From the NCBI RefSeq assembly GCF_017115095.1, contig NZ_JABXKI010000102.1:1-43619 (forward strand): a stretch of DNA of 43,619 nucleotides, in the 5' to 3' direction. Each line of letters opens with the position of its first letter. Position 1 is the stretch's first letter. The translations under genes were made by a program, and so were the position numbers. The notes beneath the pieces were generated by a model, which made no database searches, was not told where the DNA came from, and saw only the letters and a program-made list of their open reading frames with translations. Origin of the DNA: Nostoc sp. NMS4. Lineage in GTDB: Bacteria; Cyanobacteriota; Cyanobacteriia; Cyanobacteriales; Nostocaceae. This document shows, piece by piece, positions 25,544 to 33,140 of the stretch.

Positions 25544-25630
25544 GTAGGGTGTGTTACGGCTAAAGCCTAACGCACCGTGTTATATTTTTTGTGACAAATC
25601 ATATCGAAATATGCGCCTAACACACCCTAC
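25544..25630. mobile_element. Palindromic repeat with GTAGGGTGTGTTA ends
   Basis: 13-bp perfect terminal inverted repeats (25544-25556 and 25618-25630) bound an 87-bp element with an inner dyad (GGCTAAAGCC). A second, different family from the element 35 bp to its left. The remaining sequence between 25151 and 25750 holds the terminator and otherwise nothing recognisable. Confidence 0.75.
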
Positions 25631-25750
25631 AAGAATTTTATTTTTACTTTATAAATAGCCTCTAACGTGTTTTATCTAAAATATGACCACTTTTGTACCA
25701 AAAAACAAAAAAAGACTATGAGAGGATTACGCCAACAAAACAAAATATGA

Positions 25751-26530
25751 TTAGTAACTACGAATCCAAATCTCACCATACCCATCTTTCCCAAGGTCTG
25801 CTACATCTTCAGGAAAGCGCTTGAAAAACTCATCTGGAGACAACCATTCTTCAAATACAAATGAATGCATTTCAGCAGGTACAACATTAATCAATATCTT
25901 TCCAAGATTGGATAGGTAATTTATACAAGCAGCAGTAGTATTAATTTCACGTTCTGTTATATGATATTCAAATGAGAGCAAAGAAATGGGTTGTGTCAGC
26001 CCTTTCAAAACTTCAAGCTCCCACCCTTCAACATCGATTTTACAGTAGTCTGGTTTTCCAAACTCATCAATTGCATGATCGAGAGTTGTGATAGAAACTT
26101 GAATACTGCTTTGTACAGTTCCTACCCAATCCTCATAAAAACTTGCGATTCCACTTCGTTCACGAGTGTATAACGTTGCTTCTCCAGGTTCTGCACCAAC
26201 CGCCTTCTGAACTGGATGAAACTTACTATGATAATTACTGCATCGAGCTTTCAATTCTCTCATGCATTCGGGCTGTGGTTCAAATGCGACAACTTTTGCA
26301 CCTGCGATTAGAAATGCCTCTGACTTTGCACCTATGTTTGCACCAACATCGAAGCAGAGACTATTAGAATCTAATAGTTTTGAATAGAAAGAAACTTCTC
26401 GTTGAAAATAATTTAACCGATCTTTTAACTGCTTTTGATTTAACAACCGATAGAGATTCCTGATTGGTCTATATAGACCAGTTGATATGGAAAAGTCCTT
26501 GACAATAGATTTTATTGCAGTAACTTGCAT
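25751..26530 (-). CDS. FkbM-family SAM-dependent methyltransferase
   Basis: 259 aa. SAM-binding motif I is CFDVGANIGAKSEAF (DVGANIG at 61-67), followed by the acidic strand end VVAFEPQPECMREL (FEP 83-85). The family signature YCKIDVEGWELEVLKGL lies at about 162-178. FkbM proteins methylate hydroxyls of sugars, polyketides or glycolipids; the substrate cannot be told. The N-terminal 50 residues (KSIVKDFSISTGLYRPIRNL) are typical of the sugar-related branch. It stands alone between palindromic repeats and a gap, with no glycosyltransferase next to it. Confidence 0.88.
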   Translation of the reverse strand: MQVTAIKSIVKDFSISTGLYRPIRNLYRLLNQKQLKDRLNYFQREVSFYSKLLDSNSLCFDVGANIGAKSEAFLIAGAKVVAFEPQPECMRELKARCSNYHSKFHPVQKAVGAEPGEATLYTRERSGIASFYEDWVGTVQSSIQVSITTLDHAIDEFGKPDYCKIDVEGWELEVLKGLTQPISLLSFEYHITEREINTTAACINYLSNLGKILINVVPAEMHSFVFEEWLSPDEFFKRFPEDVADLGKDGYGEIWIRSY

Positions 26531-26992
26531 ATTGTCTTTACCTCAATCAGTAGTTTTCAACTCAAAATTATAAAGCTTTTGCTATAAATTACCAAATAAT
26601 AAATATGACAGTGTTTTCAGTAAAGTGTAAACATTTTGTAACTTGACAATAAACAAAAAATAATGTTTTCAGCCGATACTTTTCAAGGCAATGCATCTAA
26701 ACTACTCTCGATCACAACCAACGTTAAGAACCAACGAGAAAATGAGCGTTTCTGGTTTGGTTTAGTTTCCGCGGCTCAAAGTGATGGCTAGATAGGCTAT
26801 TCGGAGACGTTTAAACCTTTAGCAATAAGCCCATCCTCTGAAAAGAAGGTTAGGGAGAGGTGTAGGAAAGGAGTTGTTTTTGTTAGGTTTGTATCAGACT
26901 TAACAGAGAAGCGCTATAGTCAAATTTATACTAACATAACTGAGTGGTTCGTAGTTTACCGCCGTAGGCATCGCTTGCCTTGTCAAAGACTC
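26531..26992. other. Intergenic gap, no convincing gene
   Basis: Contains A/T-rich upstream DNA of the FkbM gene and a 42-codon plus-strand frame at 26663-26791 (KNQRENERFWFGLVSAAQSDG near its end). No homology is recognised for this frame. After its TAG the frame stays open into the next gene, which may be a coincidence of dispersed repeat words (AAGGTTAGGGAGAGG). Nothing else is supported. Confidence 0.5.
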
Positions 26993-27370
26993 ATGACTAA
27001 AGTAACATCTCAAGAAATTGCACAGTTTCGCTCTCAATTAGCAGACGATCCTAGCGATATGGAAGCGCTGGATTTGATTGAAGACTGTGATGGAGATTTA
27101 GAAGATGCAGCGATGACGCTAGCTATCCGAGCAGGACAACAACCAGAAAGAGCAAATTCCGAGTGGTTAGATGCCTTGGCTAGAAAATGGCGTGTAGTTA
27201 TTTGCGAACAAGAATATCGGGAAGATTTGCTTAATACTTCTCTTCAGAAGATGATGGAACATCTAAAAACAACGCCAACGTTTCCTAAGATTTTGGCAAC
27301 ACCAGTTTTGCTATATGTCCTCAAACAAGGCGTGAACAATTTTTGTGAGCCACTAGATTTGCTAAAATGA
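26993..27370 (+). CDS. Conserved cyanobacterial hypothetical protein
   Basis: 125 aa from the ATG at 26993 (MTKVTSQEIAQFRSQLADDP). The open frame goes back to 26975, but MTKVTSQ gives the usual start. The soluble protein has an acidic N-terminal half (DMEALDLIEDCDGDLEDAAM) and a helical C-terminal half with two Trp residues and PTFPKILATPVLLYVLKQG near the end. It resembles a family found next to clock and photosynthesis genes in Nostoc-type genomes, but no function is known to me. It is followed 128 bp later by a membrane protein gene on the same strand. Confidence 0.65.
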   Translation: MTKVTSQEIAQFRSQLADDPSDMEALDLIEDCDGDLEDAAMTLAIRAGQQPERANSEWLDALARKWRVVICEQEYREDLLNTSLQKMMEHLKTTPTFPKILATPVLLYVLKQGVNNFCEPLDLLK

Positions 27371-27498
27371 TCGACCCACATTTTACATCTCACATAGGAA
27401 TCAATTATTTGACTTCTACTCATCATACGAGGTTCAATCGACCAGGACTGATACGCTGTTAATTAAGGCAAACTTCTATTAGACAAATTGTACAATCA

Positions 27499-28008
27499 AT
27501 GAATTACCTTGTTGCCGTATTACCAGACCGCATTCAAGCCGAAGCTGCTTACTTAGCTTTAGAAAAAGAAGGCATAAACAGTACTATTTTAGGAAAGGGG
27601 TATAAAACAGCTGACGAGTTTGGCTTAATTGACCCTAAAGACCAAGCTAAAAAACAAGCAAAACTGATGGCAACCTGGCTGATCCCATTTGGCTTTTTTG
27701 CAGGTTTTACATTTAGCCTGATCACTGGTTTAGATACTTTTGCCTGGGCGGGTGAAGTTGGTAATCACATCGTTGGCGGACTGCTGGGTGCTGCTAGTGG
27801 TGCGATGGGTGGTGTGTTTGTCGGTGGCGGAGTCGGTTTACTACTAGGTGGTGGTGATGCTTTACCTTATCGCAACCGCTTAGATGCAGGTAAATATTTA
27901 GTTGCCGTTCAAGGTTCTGAAATTCTGACTCGCCAAGCAACCAAAATATTACGTCAGTTTGATCCAGAAAATATCCAAGGTTATGCTGACACAAATACTG
28001 TGTATTGA
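27499..28008 (+). CDS. Membrane protein with glycine-rich segments
   Basis: 169 aa. The N-terminal 40 residues (MNYLVAVLPDRIQAEAAYLA, LEKEGINSTILGKGY) form a ferredoxin-like beta-alpha-beta of the type found in general-stress and DUF1269-like proteins. Residues about 53-75 (ATWLIPFGFFAGFTFSLITG) and a glycine-zipper stretch 90-117 (IVGGLLGAASGAMGGVFVGG) would span the membrane. The C-terminus (YLVAVQGSEILTRQATKILR) repeats the beta-alpha pattern. The layout suggests soluble domains on either side of a glycine-zipper hairpin. Function unknown. Confidence 0.65.
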   Translation: MNYLVAVLPDRIQAEAAYLALEKEGINSTILGKGYKTADEFGLIDPKDQAKKQAKLMATWLIPFGFFAGFTFSLITGLDTFAWAGEVGNHIVGGLLGAASGAMGGVFVGGGVGLLLGGGDALPYRNRLDAGKYLVAVQGSEILTRQATKILRQFDPENIQGYADTNTVY

Positions 28009-28213
28009 ATAAATCATAGTTTACATATCACGATACAGCGACTTGAGTTACTTTCCTGTTCTTTGGAAGTGGCTTAAATCGCTGCGATCGCAAACAAATC
28101 CCAAGTATAAAGGCTAACCTAATCTGACAGGAACTGTAGAAATGAGAATTAAAGCTAGAATCAAGATAGTTATAGCAGATTAATTCTCAATTCATAACTC
28201 ATAATTTTTCAGA

Positions 28214-28993
28214 ATGTTGCCACGAGAAGAACTTTTAAAAGGTGTTGAAAATCGAGATAGTGTAGCTCGTGTAATCGATCAAGCAGAGCAAGCGATCAAA
28301 ACTTGGGAAGTGGTTTTGACAGATTTTCTATCTCCCCCAGAATTGGCGGAAATTCAACGGGTATTTAATCGATTAACAGAAGTGCAATTGGCGGCGTGGG
28401 GTGGATATCCGCAAGCTGAACGCCAAAGAATAGCGATCGCTCGTTCGGAACTTCCCTTAGATCAATCTCAAGTCAGCCTTGTAGCTGTAGAAATTGCAGG
28501 TAATTTCCTGTTTGATACCGCCTCTCACCGCGACTTTTTAGGCGCAATGTTGGGGACGGGAATTGTTCGTGAAAAAACGGGAGATGTGATTGTCTTGGGA
28601 GAACGAGGGGCGCAAGCGATTGTTGCACCGGAGTTAGTAGAGTTTTTGTCAATGAGTCTGAAACAGGTGCGATCGGTTCCTGTGAAAACTCAGCAGATTG
28701 AGATAACTGAGTTAAAGGTTCGGGAACCCAAGAAAAAAGAATTAACTACTGTGGAGGCTTCTTTAAGATTAGATGCGATCGCATCTGCTGGTTTTGGTAT
28801 GTCCCGTAGCAAAATGGTTGATTTCATCGATGCTGGTGATGTGCGCGTCAATTGGAAGGAAGTTACCCAAGCTAGTTCTCAACTCAAATCAGGCGACTTA
28901 ATCGCCATTCGCTCTAAAGGGCGTTTAGAAGTTGGGGAAATCGCCGTTACAAAAAAAGAGCGTTACCGAGTTCAATTAACAAGGTATATGTAA
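28214..28993 (+). CDS. Photosystem II S4-domain protein (YlmH-like RNA-binding)
   Basis: 259 aa. The N-terminal part (MLPREELLKGVENRDSVARV to about 90) and central region (AVEIAGNFLFDTASHRDFLG, AMLGTGIVREKTGDVIVLGE) match the YlmH-type fold. The S4 RNA-binding domain lies at about 180-245: LRLDAIASAGFGMSRSKMVD, then FIDAGDVRVNWKEV. In cyanobacteria and chloroplasts this family is annotated as the photosystem II S4 domain protein. By analogy to YlmH it may act on ribosomes or RNA; a direct role in PSII is not evident from sequence. Monocistronic, with a hairpin at its 3' side shared with the convergent SDR gene. Confidence 0.85.
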   Translation: MLPREELLKGVENRDSVARVIDQAEQAIKTWEVVLTDFLSPPELAEIQRVFNRLTEVQLAAWGGYPQAERQRIAIARSELPLDQSQVSLVAVEIAGNFLFDTASHRDFLGAMLGTGIVREKTGDVIVLGERGAQAIVAPELVEFLSMSLKQVRSVPVKTQQIEITELKVREPKKKELTTVEASLRLDAIASAGFGMSRSKMVDFIDAGDVRVNWKEVTQASSQLKSGDLIAIRSKGRLEVGEIAVTKKERYRVQLTRYM

Positions 28994-29037
28994 TAAGTTA
29001 GGAGTTAAGAGTGAAGAGTTAAGAATTTAAAATTTAC

Positions 29038-29057
29038 AGACGCGATGAATCGCGTCT
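29038..29057. terminator. Hairpin between convergent S4 and SDR genes
   Basis: A perfect 9-bp stem AGACGCGAT with loop GA and its complement, between two stop codons. The same GAGACGCGAT motif makes the hairpin at 5026-5055, so it is a reused convergent-gene element. Confidence 0.55.
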
Positions 29058-29072
29058 CTATTCATAGCGTCT

Positions 29073-29849
29073 CTAGACTTTAAAGTGTTTTGCTAACAGA
29101 TTCAGTAGAAATTTGCGCGGTACAAGTCGAGATAACTTGCTTCTAATTTGAGTACTACTATCAGAACTAATAACAGTTGGATAGCCTTTTTCTAAAGCCT
29201 CTAAAGATTCCCAAACCACTTTTTTGGAAGAATACATCTTATCTGTACTGCTTGCCAGTGCTGGAGGAAAATTAGCTTCTGCAAAAAAGTTTGTTTCTAT
29301 TGGCCCTGGACAAGTGACTAAAATACGGACACCATACTGATGGTTTTCTGCCCATAAAGCTTCACTAAAGCTAAGAATAAAAGCTTTACTAGCAGCATAA
29401 ACAGAAAGGTATGGTATCGGTTGAAATGCGGTAATAGAGGATACGTTTATAATACTTCCAGAACGACGTTGCCGCATCAAGGGTAGAAATTTATGGGTTA
29501 AATCTACCAATGCCAAAATGTTTAATTGTACGATTTTGATTTGTTTATCTCCATCCCCTTCAGCAAAGTCGCCATAGTAACCAAAACCAGCATTGTTAAT
29601 TAATAAATCAATGTTTAATCCCTTGGCTTTTGTGGCATCAAATACACTAGCAGAGGCATTAGTTTCTGTGAGGTCTTTGACTATAACATCTACCTGTATT
29701 TCGTGTTGTTCTTGTAATTGTTTAGCTAATTGGTTTAGTTTCTCTTCAGAACGAGCAACAAGTACAAGATTTGTCTTGCGTGCAGCTAGTTCTTGAGCAA
29801 AGGCTTTACCAATACCACTAGAGGCACCGGTAATTAAAGCAGTTGGCAT
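29073..29849 (-). CDS. Short-chain dehydrogenase/reductase (SDR)
   Basis: A 258-aa classical SDR. The NAD(P)-binding Rossmann motif is TGASSGIG (7-14), with the NNAG motif in LLINNAGFGYYG. Catalytic residues are Ser in NVSS (about 138-139), Y151 and K155 (VYAASKA). R33 in VARSEEKL suggests NADPH preference. The C-terminal part (SSTDKMYSSKKVVWESLEAL) resembles the DltE/YqjQ-like subgroup of uncertain substrate. The start at 29849 gives the standard N-terminus. Monocistronic. Confidence 0.9.
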   Translation of the reverse strand: MPTALITGASSGIGKAFAQELAARKTNLVLVARSEEKLNQLAKQLQEQHEIQVDVIVKDLTETNASASVFDATKAKGLNIDLLINNAGFGYYGDFAEGDGDKQIKIVQLNILALVDLTHKFLPLMRQRRSGSIINVSSITAFQPIPYLSVYAASKAFILSFSEALWAENHQYGVRILVTCPGPIETNFFAEANFPPALASSTDKMYSSKKVVWESLEALEKGYPTVISSDSSTQIRSKLSRLVPRKFLLNLLAKHFKV

Positions 29850-30025
29850 TCTACATATTTAGATAGTTTTTAAGCACTTATAAATATTAGCTATGCTGAT
29901 TATAAGTTTTAACTACCCAAAGTAATATATCCAAAAGGGTAAAAGCAACACATATTACTATGAAATCTGAGTGAAGGCTGGCTCCACTCAGAACTTTTAC
30001 TTCCCTAAAACTTGACATTTGGAGG

Positions 30026-30943
30026 CTATATGAATTCTCCCAATACACCGATATGAGAGATTCTTAAATCTTCTTCATCTGTATATTGAATAGACGAGTC
30101 GATTTTTTCTGGTAATTCTGCGTCATTGTGCGACCACTCAAATACAAATTTAGAGTTCAAATGCTTAAGGTTAGAAAATATCTGCTTCCATTGGCTTCGT
30201 CTAATTCGATTTCCCCACCTTGATTGTAATTCTCTTGAATACGCTTCCTGGTGATAAATAAAAAACTCAAATGGTCTTTCGCTTGTATCTCTGTGATCTA
30301 GTAAATCAATGAGATGAAACATAAAGCCATCTTCTGAGAGGCTACTTACAAGATTTTCTAAAAGCGGCACAACATCATCAATTGGCACGTGTTCTAATAC
30401 AGATTTGGAGAATATAAAATCTATTTTTTCGCTACTCGGCACTTGTTCAGACAAATCAATTGGAGCAATGTATTCTATGCCCAAGTCTTGTAGGACTTCT
30501 ACAGATAAACTTTTTAATGAAAACAGTTTTTTTAACCGGAAGCGGATAATATCCCGATCTTCAAATGTAGATAGACTATCTAAGATACTCCAATTTACAG
30601 AATTACATACGGCTTTGATAATGTTTTCGGGTTGTAATAACGGGGAAACATCCGTTGCATAAACCTTTTTTGCTCCCAGAAGGTAAAATACTAACGAATG
30701 AGTAAGTAACCATCCACTTCCAATTTCAAGACAAACTTTATCACGCAATACATATTTTTCTTTACCACACTGAAGCAGATAGATAGCAACTTCATTAGCA
30801 CAAATATCAAGCCTTTTGCCTTTAAGGGCTAGCTGACTGGAATGAGTTCTATTATATAAAACTTGATACAGATCAGATGATCTAATCATCGATTTGATGC
30901 GTTCATCAAGGAGATTTCTGGCTATATTTTTCATCTGGCACAC
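30026..30943 (-). CDS. Class I SAM-dependent methyltransferase of unknown substrate
   Basis: 305 aa. The SAM motif I is VCLEIGSGWLLTHSLVFYLL (LEIGSGW at 72-78), followed by KKVYATDVSPLL, where the Asp would bind the SAM ribose. A post-motif segment IDFIFSKSVLEHVPIDDVVP (about 174-193) is characteristic of small-molecule or sugar-linked methyltransferases. The N-terminus (KSMIRSSDLYQVLYNRTH) is like those in polysaccharide-modifying clusters, but there is no such cluster here. It is the second orphan methyltransferase within 5 kb. The start could equally be the second Met (residue 4, 30934). Confidence 0.75.
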   Translation of the reverse strand: MCQMKNIARNLLDERIKSMIRSSDLYQVLYNRTHSSQLALKGKRLDICANEVAIYLLQCGKEKYVLRDKVCLEIGSGWLLTHSLVFYLLGAKKVYATDVSPLLQPENIIKAVCNSVNWSILDSLSTFEDRDIIRFRLKKLFSLKSLSVEVLQDLGIEYIAPIDLSEQVPSSEKIDFIFSKSVLEHVPIDDVVPLLENLVSSLSEDGFMFHLIDLLDHRDTSERPFEFFIYHQEAYSRELQSRWGNRIRRSQWKQIFSNLKHLNSKFVFEWSHNDAELPEKIDSSIQYTDEEDLRISHIGVLGEFI

Positions 30944-31137
30944 CTCTCTTACTTAATTTAACGTTAATAGAACACAACACTATTAACTGTACCAGTAAGA
31001 TAAGTTTCTGTATGACATATAGGTATTTTTTATCGAACAGTTTTGAATTGTTATAGCAATCCTAAATGAGTTGTGAAAATCGAGAGACTCAGATCCCGGT
31101 GATCTTATTGTTCACAAATGATTTAGGACTGGTATAG

Positions 31138-31698
31138 TTACCATTTTTCAGACCAATAGATAATTTCTGAGGCTGAACTATTAATAGCTACACCGTAGCT
31201 ATCCCCGTGATTCCACTTAAAGCCATGTCTACCTTTATCGTCTGTATTTAATACCAATATTTCATAAGTAGCGGGAAAAGATTCTGTAGGAGAGTCACTG
31301 GTGTAGAAGAAAGTTGTCGGTACACCGTTAGGTTGATTTATGTGGTCGTTTGTGTTACCACCCCTATATTTGTGCTTGGCACTATTTCTGTATTGTGAAA
31401 GTAACTTTTCTATCTTGTTTGGTGGTTCTTTTAACCTAATTTGAAAAAAACTACTTCCTTGCAAAACTTCGGGAGAGTAAGCAATACGAACGTCTTTAGC
31501 ATCAGGGGGAATCTCATTAGGAAAATGTTTTATTTGGTCATTCTCAGACCATAGTTGATTACGAATTTCTTTGTAGCGTGACGTATCAGTTATTATTTTA
31601 GGTTTGCTAGTATTGTTAAAAGTTCTTCTAAGAAAAAAGCTTCCCCCGACAATACTAAGACTAGCAAGGGCTAATATAAATTGCGATCGCTTCATCAA
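31138..31698 (-). CDS. Membrane-anchored hypothetical protein
   Basis: 186 aa. The N-terminal hydrophobic segment (residues 5-24, SQFILALASLSIVGGSFFLR) is an uncleaved anchor or signal. The rest is soluble and presumably extracytoplasmic, with many aromatic residues (FFQIRLKEPP, HGFKWNHGDSYGVAINSSAS). No cysteines and no motif I recognise. The start is MMKRSQF; the second Met is equally possible. It lies between the methyltransferase and the tandem repeat array and is transcribed away from the array. Confidence 0.6.
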   Translation of the reverse strand: MMKRSQFILALASLSIVGGSFFLRRTFNNTSKPKIITDTSRYKEIRNQLWSENDQIKHFPNEIPPDAKDVRIAYSPEVLQGSSFFQIRLKEPPNKIEKLLSQYRNSAKHKYRGGNTNDHINQPNGVPTTFFYTSDSPTESFPATYEILVLNTDDKGRHGFKWNHGDSYGVAINSSASEIIYWSEKW

Positions 31699-31940
31699 GT
31701 TGGGTGCGTCTAAGATTCATAGCTATATACCCAACTAATAAACTAAATTCGTACTATTGCGGATATCCAATCAGAGATATTAACAGAAACTTTGCGTATT
31801 CAGGGGAAAATTGGGGTGATTGTAAAATTACTGTGAAGTTAGTCGATAATTACCTAGTCAAATACGTAGGCGATTGTTATTGAGGCTGGTACTACCGTTG
31901 TAGCGAAGTAAATTAATTCCACGGTAATCCATTTCTTTTC
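31699..31940. other. A/T-rich intergenic DNA before the tandem sRNA array
   Basis: Contains the upstream region of the membrane-anchored protein gene and DNA leading to array copy 1. No reading frame, repeat copy or hairpin of note was recognised. A promoter reading toward the array could lie here. Confidence 0.4.
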
Positions 31941-31984
31941 AATTCTTCCTGATGCAGCAATATATAAAGCGGATATATAAATAG

Positions 31985-32039
31985 TAGATGCACCTTAATT
32001 AAATCATAGCCCTCAGCTTTTAGTTGAGGGCTTTTTTTT
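31985..32039 (+). ncRNA. Candidate small RNA, array copy 1
   Basis: About 55 nt, with the start assumed at TAGATGCACC after a TATATAAATA box (31974-31983). The 5' part, TAGATGCACCTTAATTAAAT, is unstructured. The 3' part is an 11-bp stem (AGCCCTCAGCT / AGTTGAGGGCT, one G-U pair, loop TTT, 32008-32032) followed by seven T residues. Copy 1 has the perfect stem. The CACCTT word could pair with a Shine-Dalgarno-like AAGGTG. Transcription start and expression are inferred. Confidence 0.65.
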
Positions 32040-32131
32040 ATTACTGATACTTTTTTAATTCGGTAAGAAAATTTTATTCAAAGGTCTAATTTACCCGGAT
32101 ATGGCAATAAATAAAGCGGATTAATAAATGG

Positions 32132-32185
32132 TAGATGCACCTTAATTAAATTACAGCCCTCAGCTTTTAGTTGAAGGCTTTTTTA
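32132..32185 (+). ncRNA. Candidate small RNA, array copy 2
   Basis: The 5' segment of copy 1 is kept with a change near its end. The hairpin (32155-32179) has one C-A mismatch in the middle of the stem, then a six-T tail. It is preceded by a TTAATAAAT box at 32121-32129 and CCCGGATATGG at 32095-32105. Confidence 0.65.
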
Positions 32186-32277
32186 TTGGTGATATTTTCA
32201 AAGCGTGAAGAAAATAACTTTGTAAACTAGCTAAATATTCCCGGATATGGCAATCAATAAGGCGGATTAATAAATGG

Positions 32278-32328
32278 TAGATGCACCCTAATAAATTATA
32301 GCCCTCAGCCAAAAGCTGGGGGCTTTTA
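32278..32328 (+). ncRNA. Candidate small RNA, array copy 3
   Basis: The 5' part is TAGATGCACCC, then a two-base-shorter A/T linker. The hairpin (32300-32324) has a changed loop and upper stem (AGCCCTCAGC / GCTGGGGGCT, loop CAAAA), with a G-U pair of copies 1 and 2 replaced by G-C, so structure is preserved although sequence differs. The T tail runs into the exoD-like stop codon on the other strand (32329-32331). Confidence 0.65.
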
Positions 32329-32934
32329 TTATTTCAATATCGATGGCAGTAAACTGGGAGCTAACCATAGTGCATAACCAATAAATCCAAACAGCAAGGT
32401 AATCAGGGCAGTTATGCCGTAGCTGATGCAAATTAATAAACCGTCAGATTCGATGGTGGCAACAGTTAAAAGTAAAATACCTACAGTGGGGATAGGATTT
32501 GTAAAGGGAATTGGTAATATTAGTAATACTGTTAATAAAGAAATACAAAACCCATTCATTCGCCAAACTAAAGGATTATGAGCGATTTTTGCTAATCGGG
32601 GACGGGCAATTTTCTGGAAAACTTTGGTAAGCCGTCCCAAATTTTGCAAAAGTAACTGGGCAAAGGGACGAGGAAATTTGTAGTTAGCGATTCTTTTCGG
32701 TAGCCAAGGCGATCGCCTTCCTAAAGCCATTTGCACTGACAATAGTAAACAAGCGCCACCAAAAGGGCCAGTTAATCCTGGTGGCATAGGCAGTAAAAAA
32801 GGCAAAACTAATAACGTAATTACCAGGCTGAAGCCCCGTTCTGAGGTTTCTGTCAGAATATCACCTAGAGTCAGGGGTTGTTCAGCTAGGCGTTGCAACA
32901 GGGACTTTATATCTTGAGAAAATCTCAGATGCAT
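32329..32934 (-). CDS. ExoD-family membrane protein
   Basis: 201 aa from the preferred ATG at 32934 (MHLRFSQDIKSLLQRLAEQP). The frame stays open to 32997, but the extra codons run into an AATTCAA repeat and are unlikely to be protein. ExoD signature: LTLGDILTETSERGFSLVIT, then VLPFLLPMPPGLTGPFGGAC. There are four to five hydrophobic segments (about 35-75, 125-150, 155-195). ExoD was first described in Sinorhizobium exopolysaccharide synthesis and alkali tolerance; the biochemical role is unknown. It is convergent with the tandem sRNA array, whose last terminator abuts its stop codon. Confidence 0.85.
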   Translation of the reverse strand: MHLRFSQDIKSLLQRLAEQPLTLGDILTETSERGFSLVITLLVLPFLLPMPPGLTGPFGGACLLLSVQMALGRRSPWLPKRIANYKFPRPFAQLLLQNLGRLTKVFQKIARPRLAKIAHNPLVWRMNGFCISLLTVLLILPIPFTNPIPTVGILLLTVATIESDGLLICISYGITALITLLFGFIGYALWLAPSLLPSILK

Positions 32935-32983
32935 TTGGCGTGAGTTGATGCGAGTTCCCACTTTATAGCAGAGGGAGATTAAC

Positions 32984-33018
32984 AATTCAAAATTCAAAAT
33001 TCAAAATTCAAAATTCAA
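32984..33018. repeat. Heptamer tandem repeat (AATTCAA)5
   Basis: Five perfect copies upstream of the ExoD-like start. It is the second heptamer array in the window, with the same unit length as (TAACTCC)6 at 459-500 but a different sequence. Confidence 0.95.
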
Positions 33019-33140
33019 AATTAAAGACATTTCAGACGGGGATTTAAACCCTTGAATTTACGATAACTTCTAAACTCTGTCAATTTTAGATTTTGAATTG
33101 AAGGAAAATTTCAACTCTAATATCTAAAATTGAATAACTC

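Larger units (their letters stand above)
31941..32330 (+). repeat. Three tandem copies, period about 146 bp, each ending in a terminator
   Basis: The word TAGATGCACC occurs at 31985, 32132 and 32278 (spacings 147 and 146). Each copy has about 36 bp of conserved upstream A/T-rich DNA (GCAAT..ATAAAGCGGAT in copy 1, with variants in copies 2 and 3) and a downstream GC hairpin with a T tail. The linkers between copies are also related but more diverged. This is the signature of duplicated small-RNA genes. Confidence 0.88.

Noticed and set aside
26663..26791. 42-codon frame
   Set aside because: No recognised homology, no clear ribosome-binding site and A/T-rich surroundings; kept only as a note in the gap entry.
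31988..32002. Tiny open frame MHLN starting at the ATG of TAGATGCACC
   Set aside because: Four codons, no ribosome-binding site, and the frame changes in copy 3; not credible as a leader peptide.
31941..32330. CRISPR array
   Set aside because: Only three long repeats with a period of 146 bp and related linkers; repeats are not short, spacers are not unique and no cas gene is present.
31941..32330. Identity with NsiR1
   Set aside because: Tandem short-RNA organisation is similar, but NsiR1 lies upstream of hetF, which is absent, and I cannot verify sequence identity from memory.
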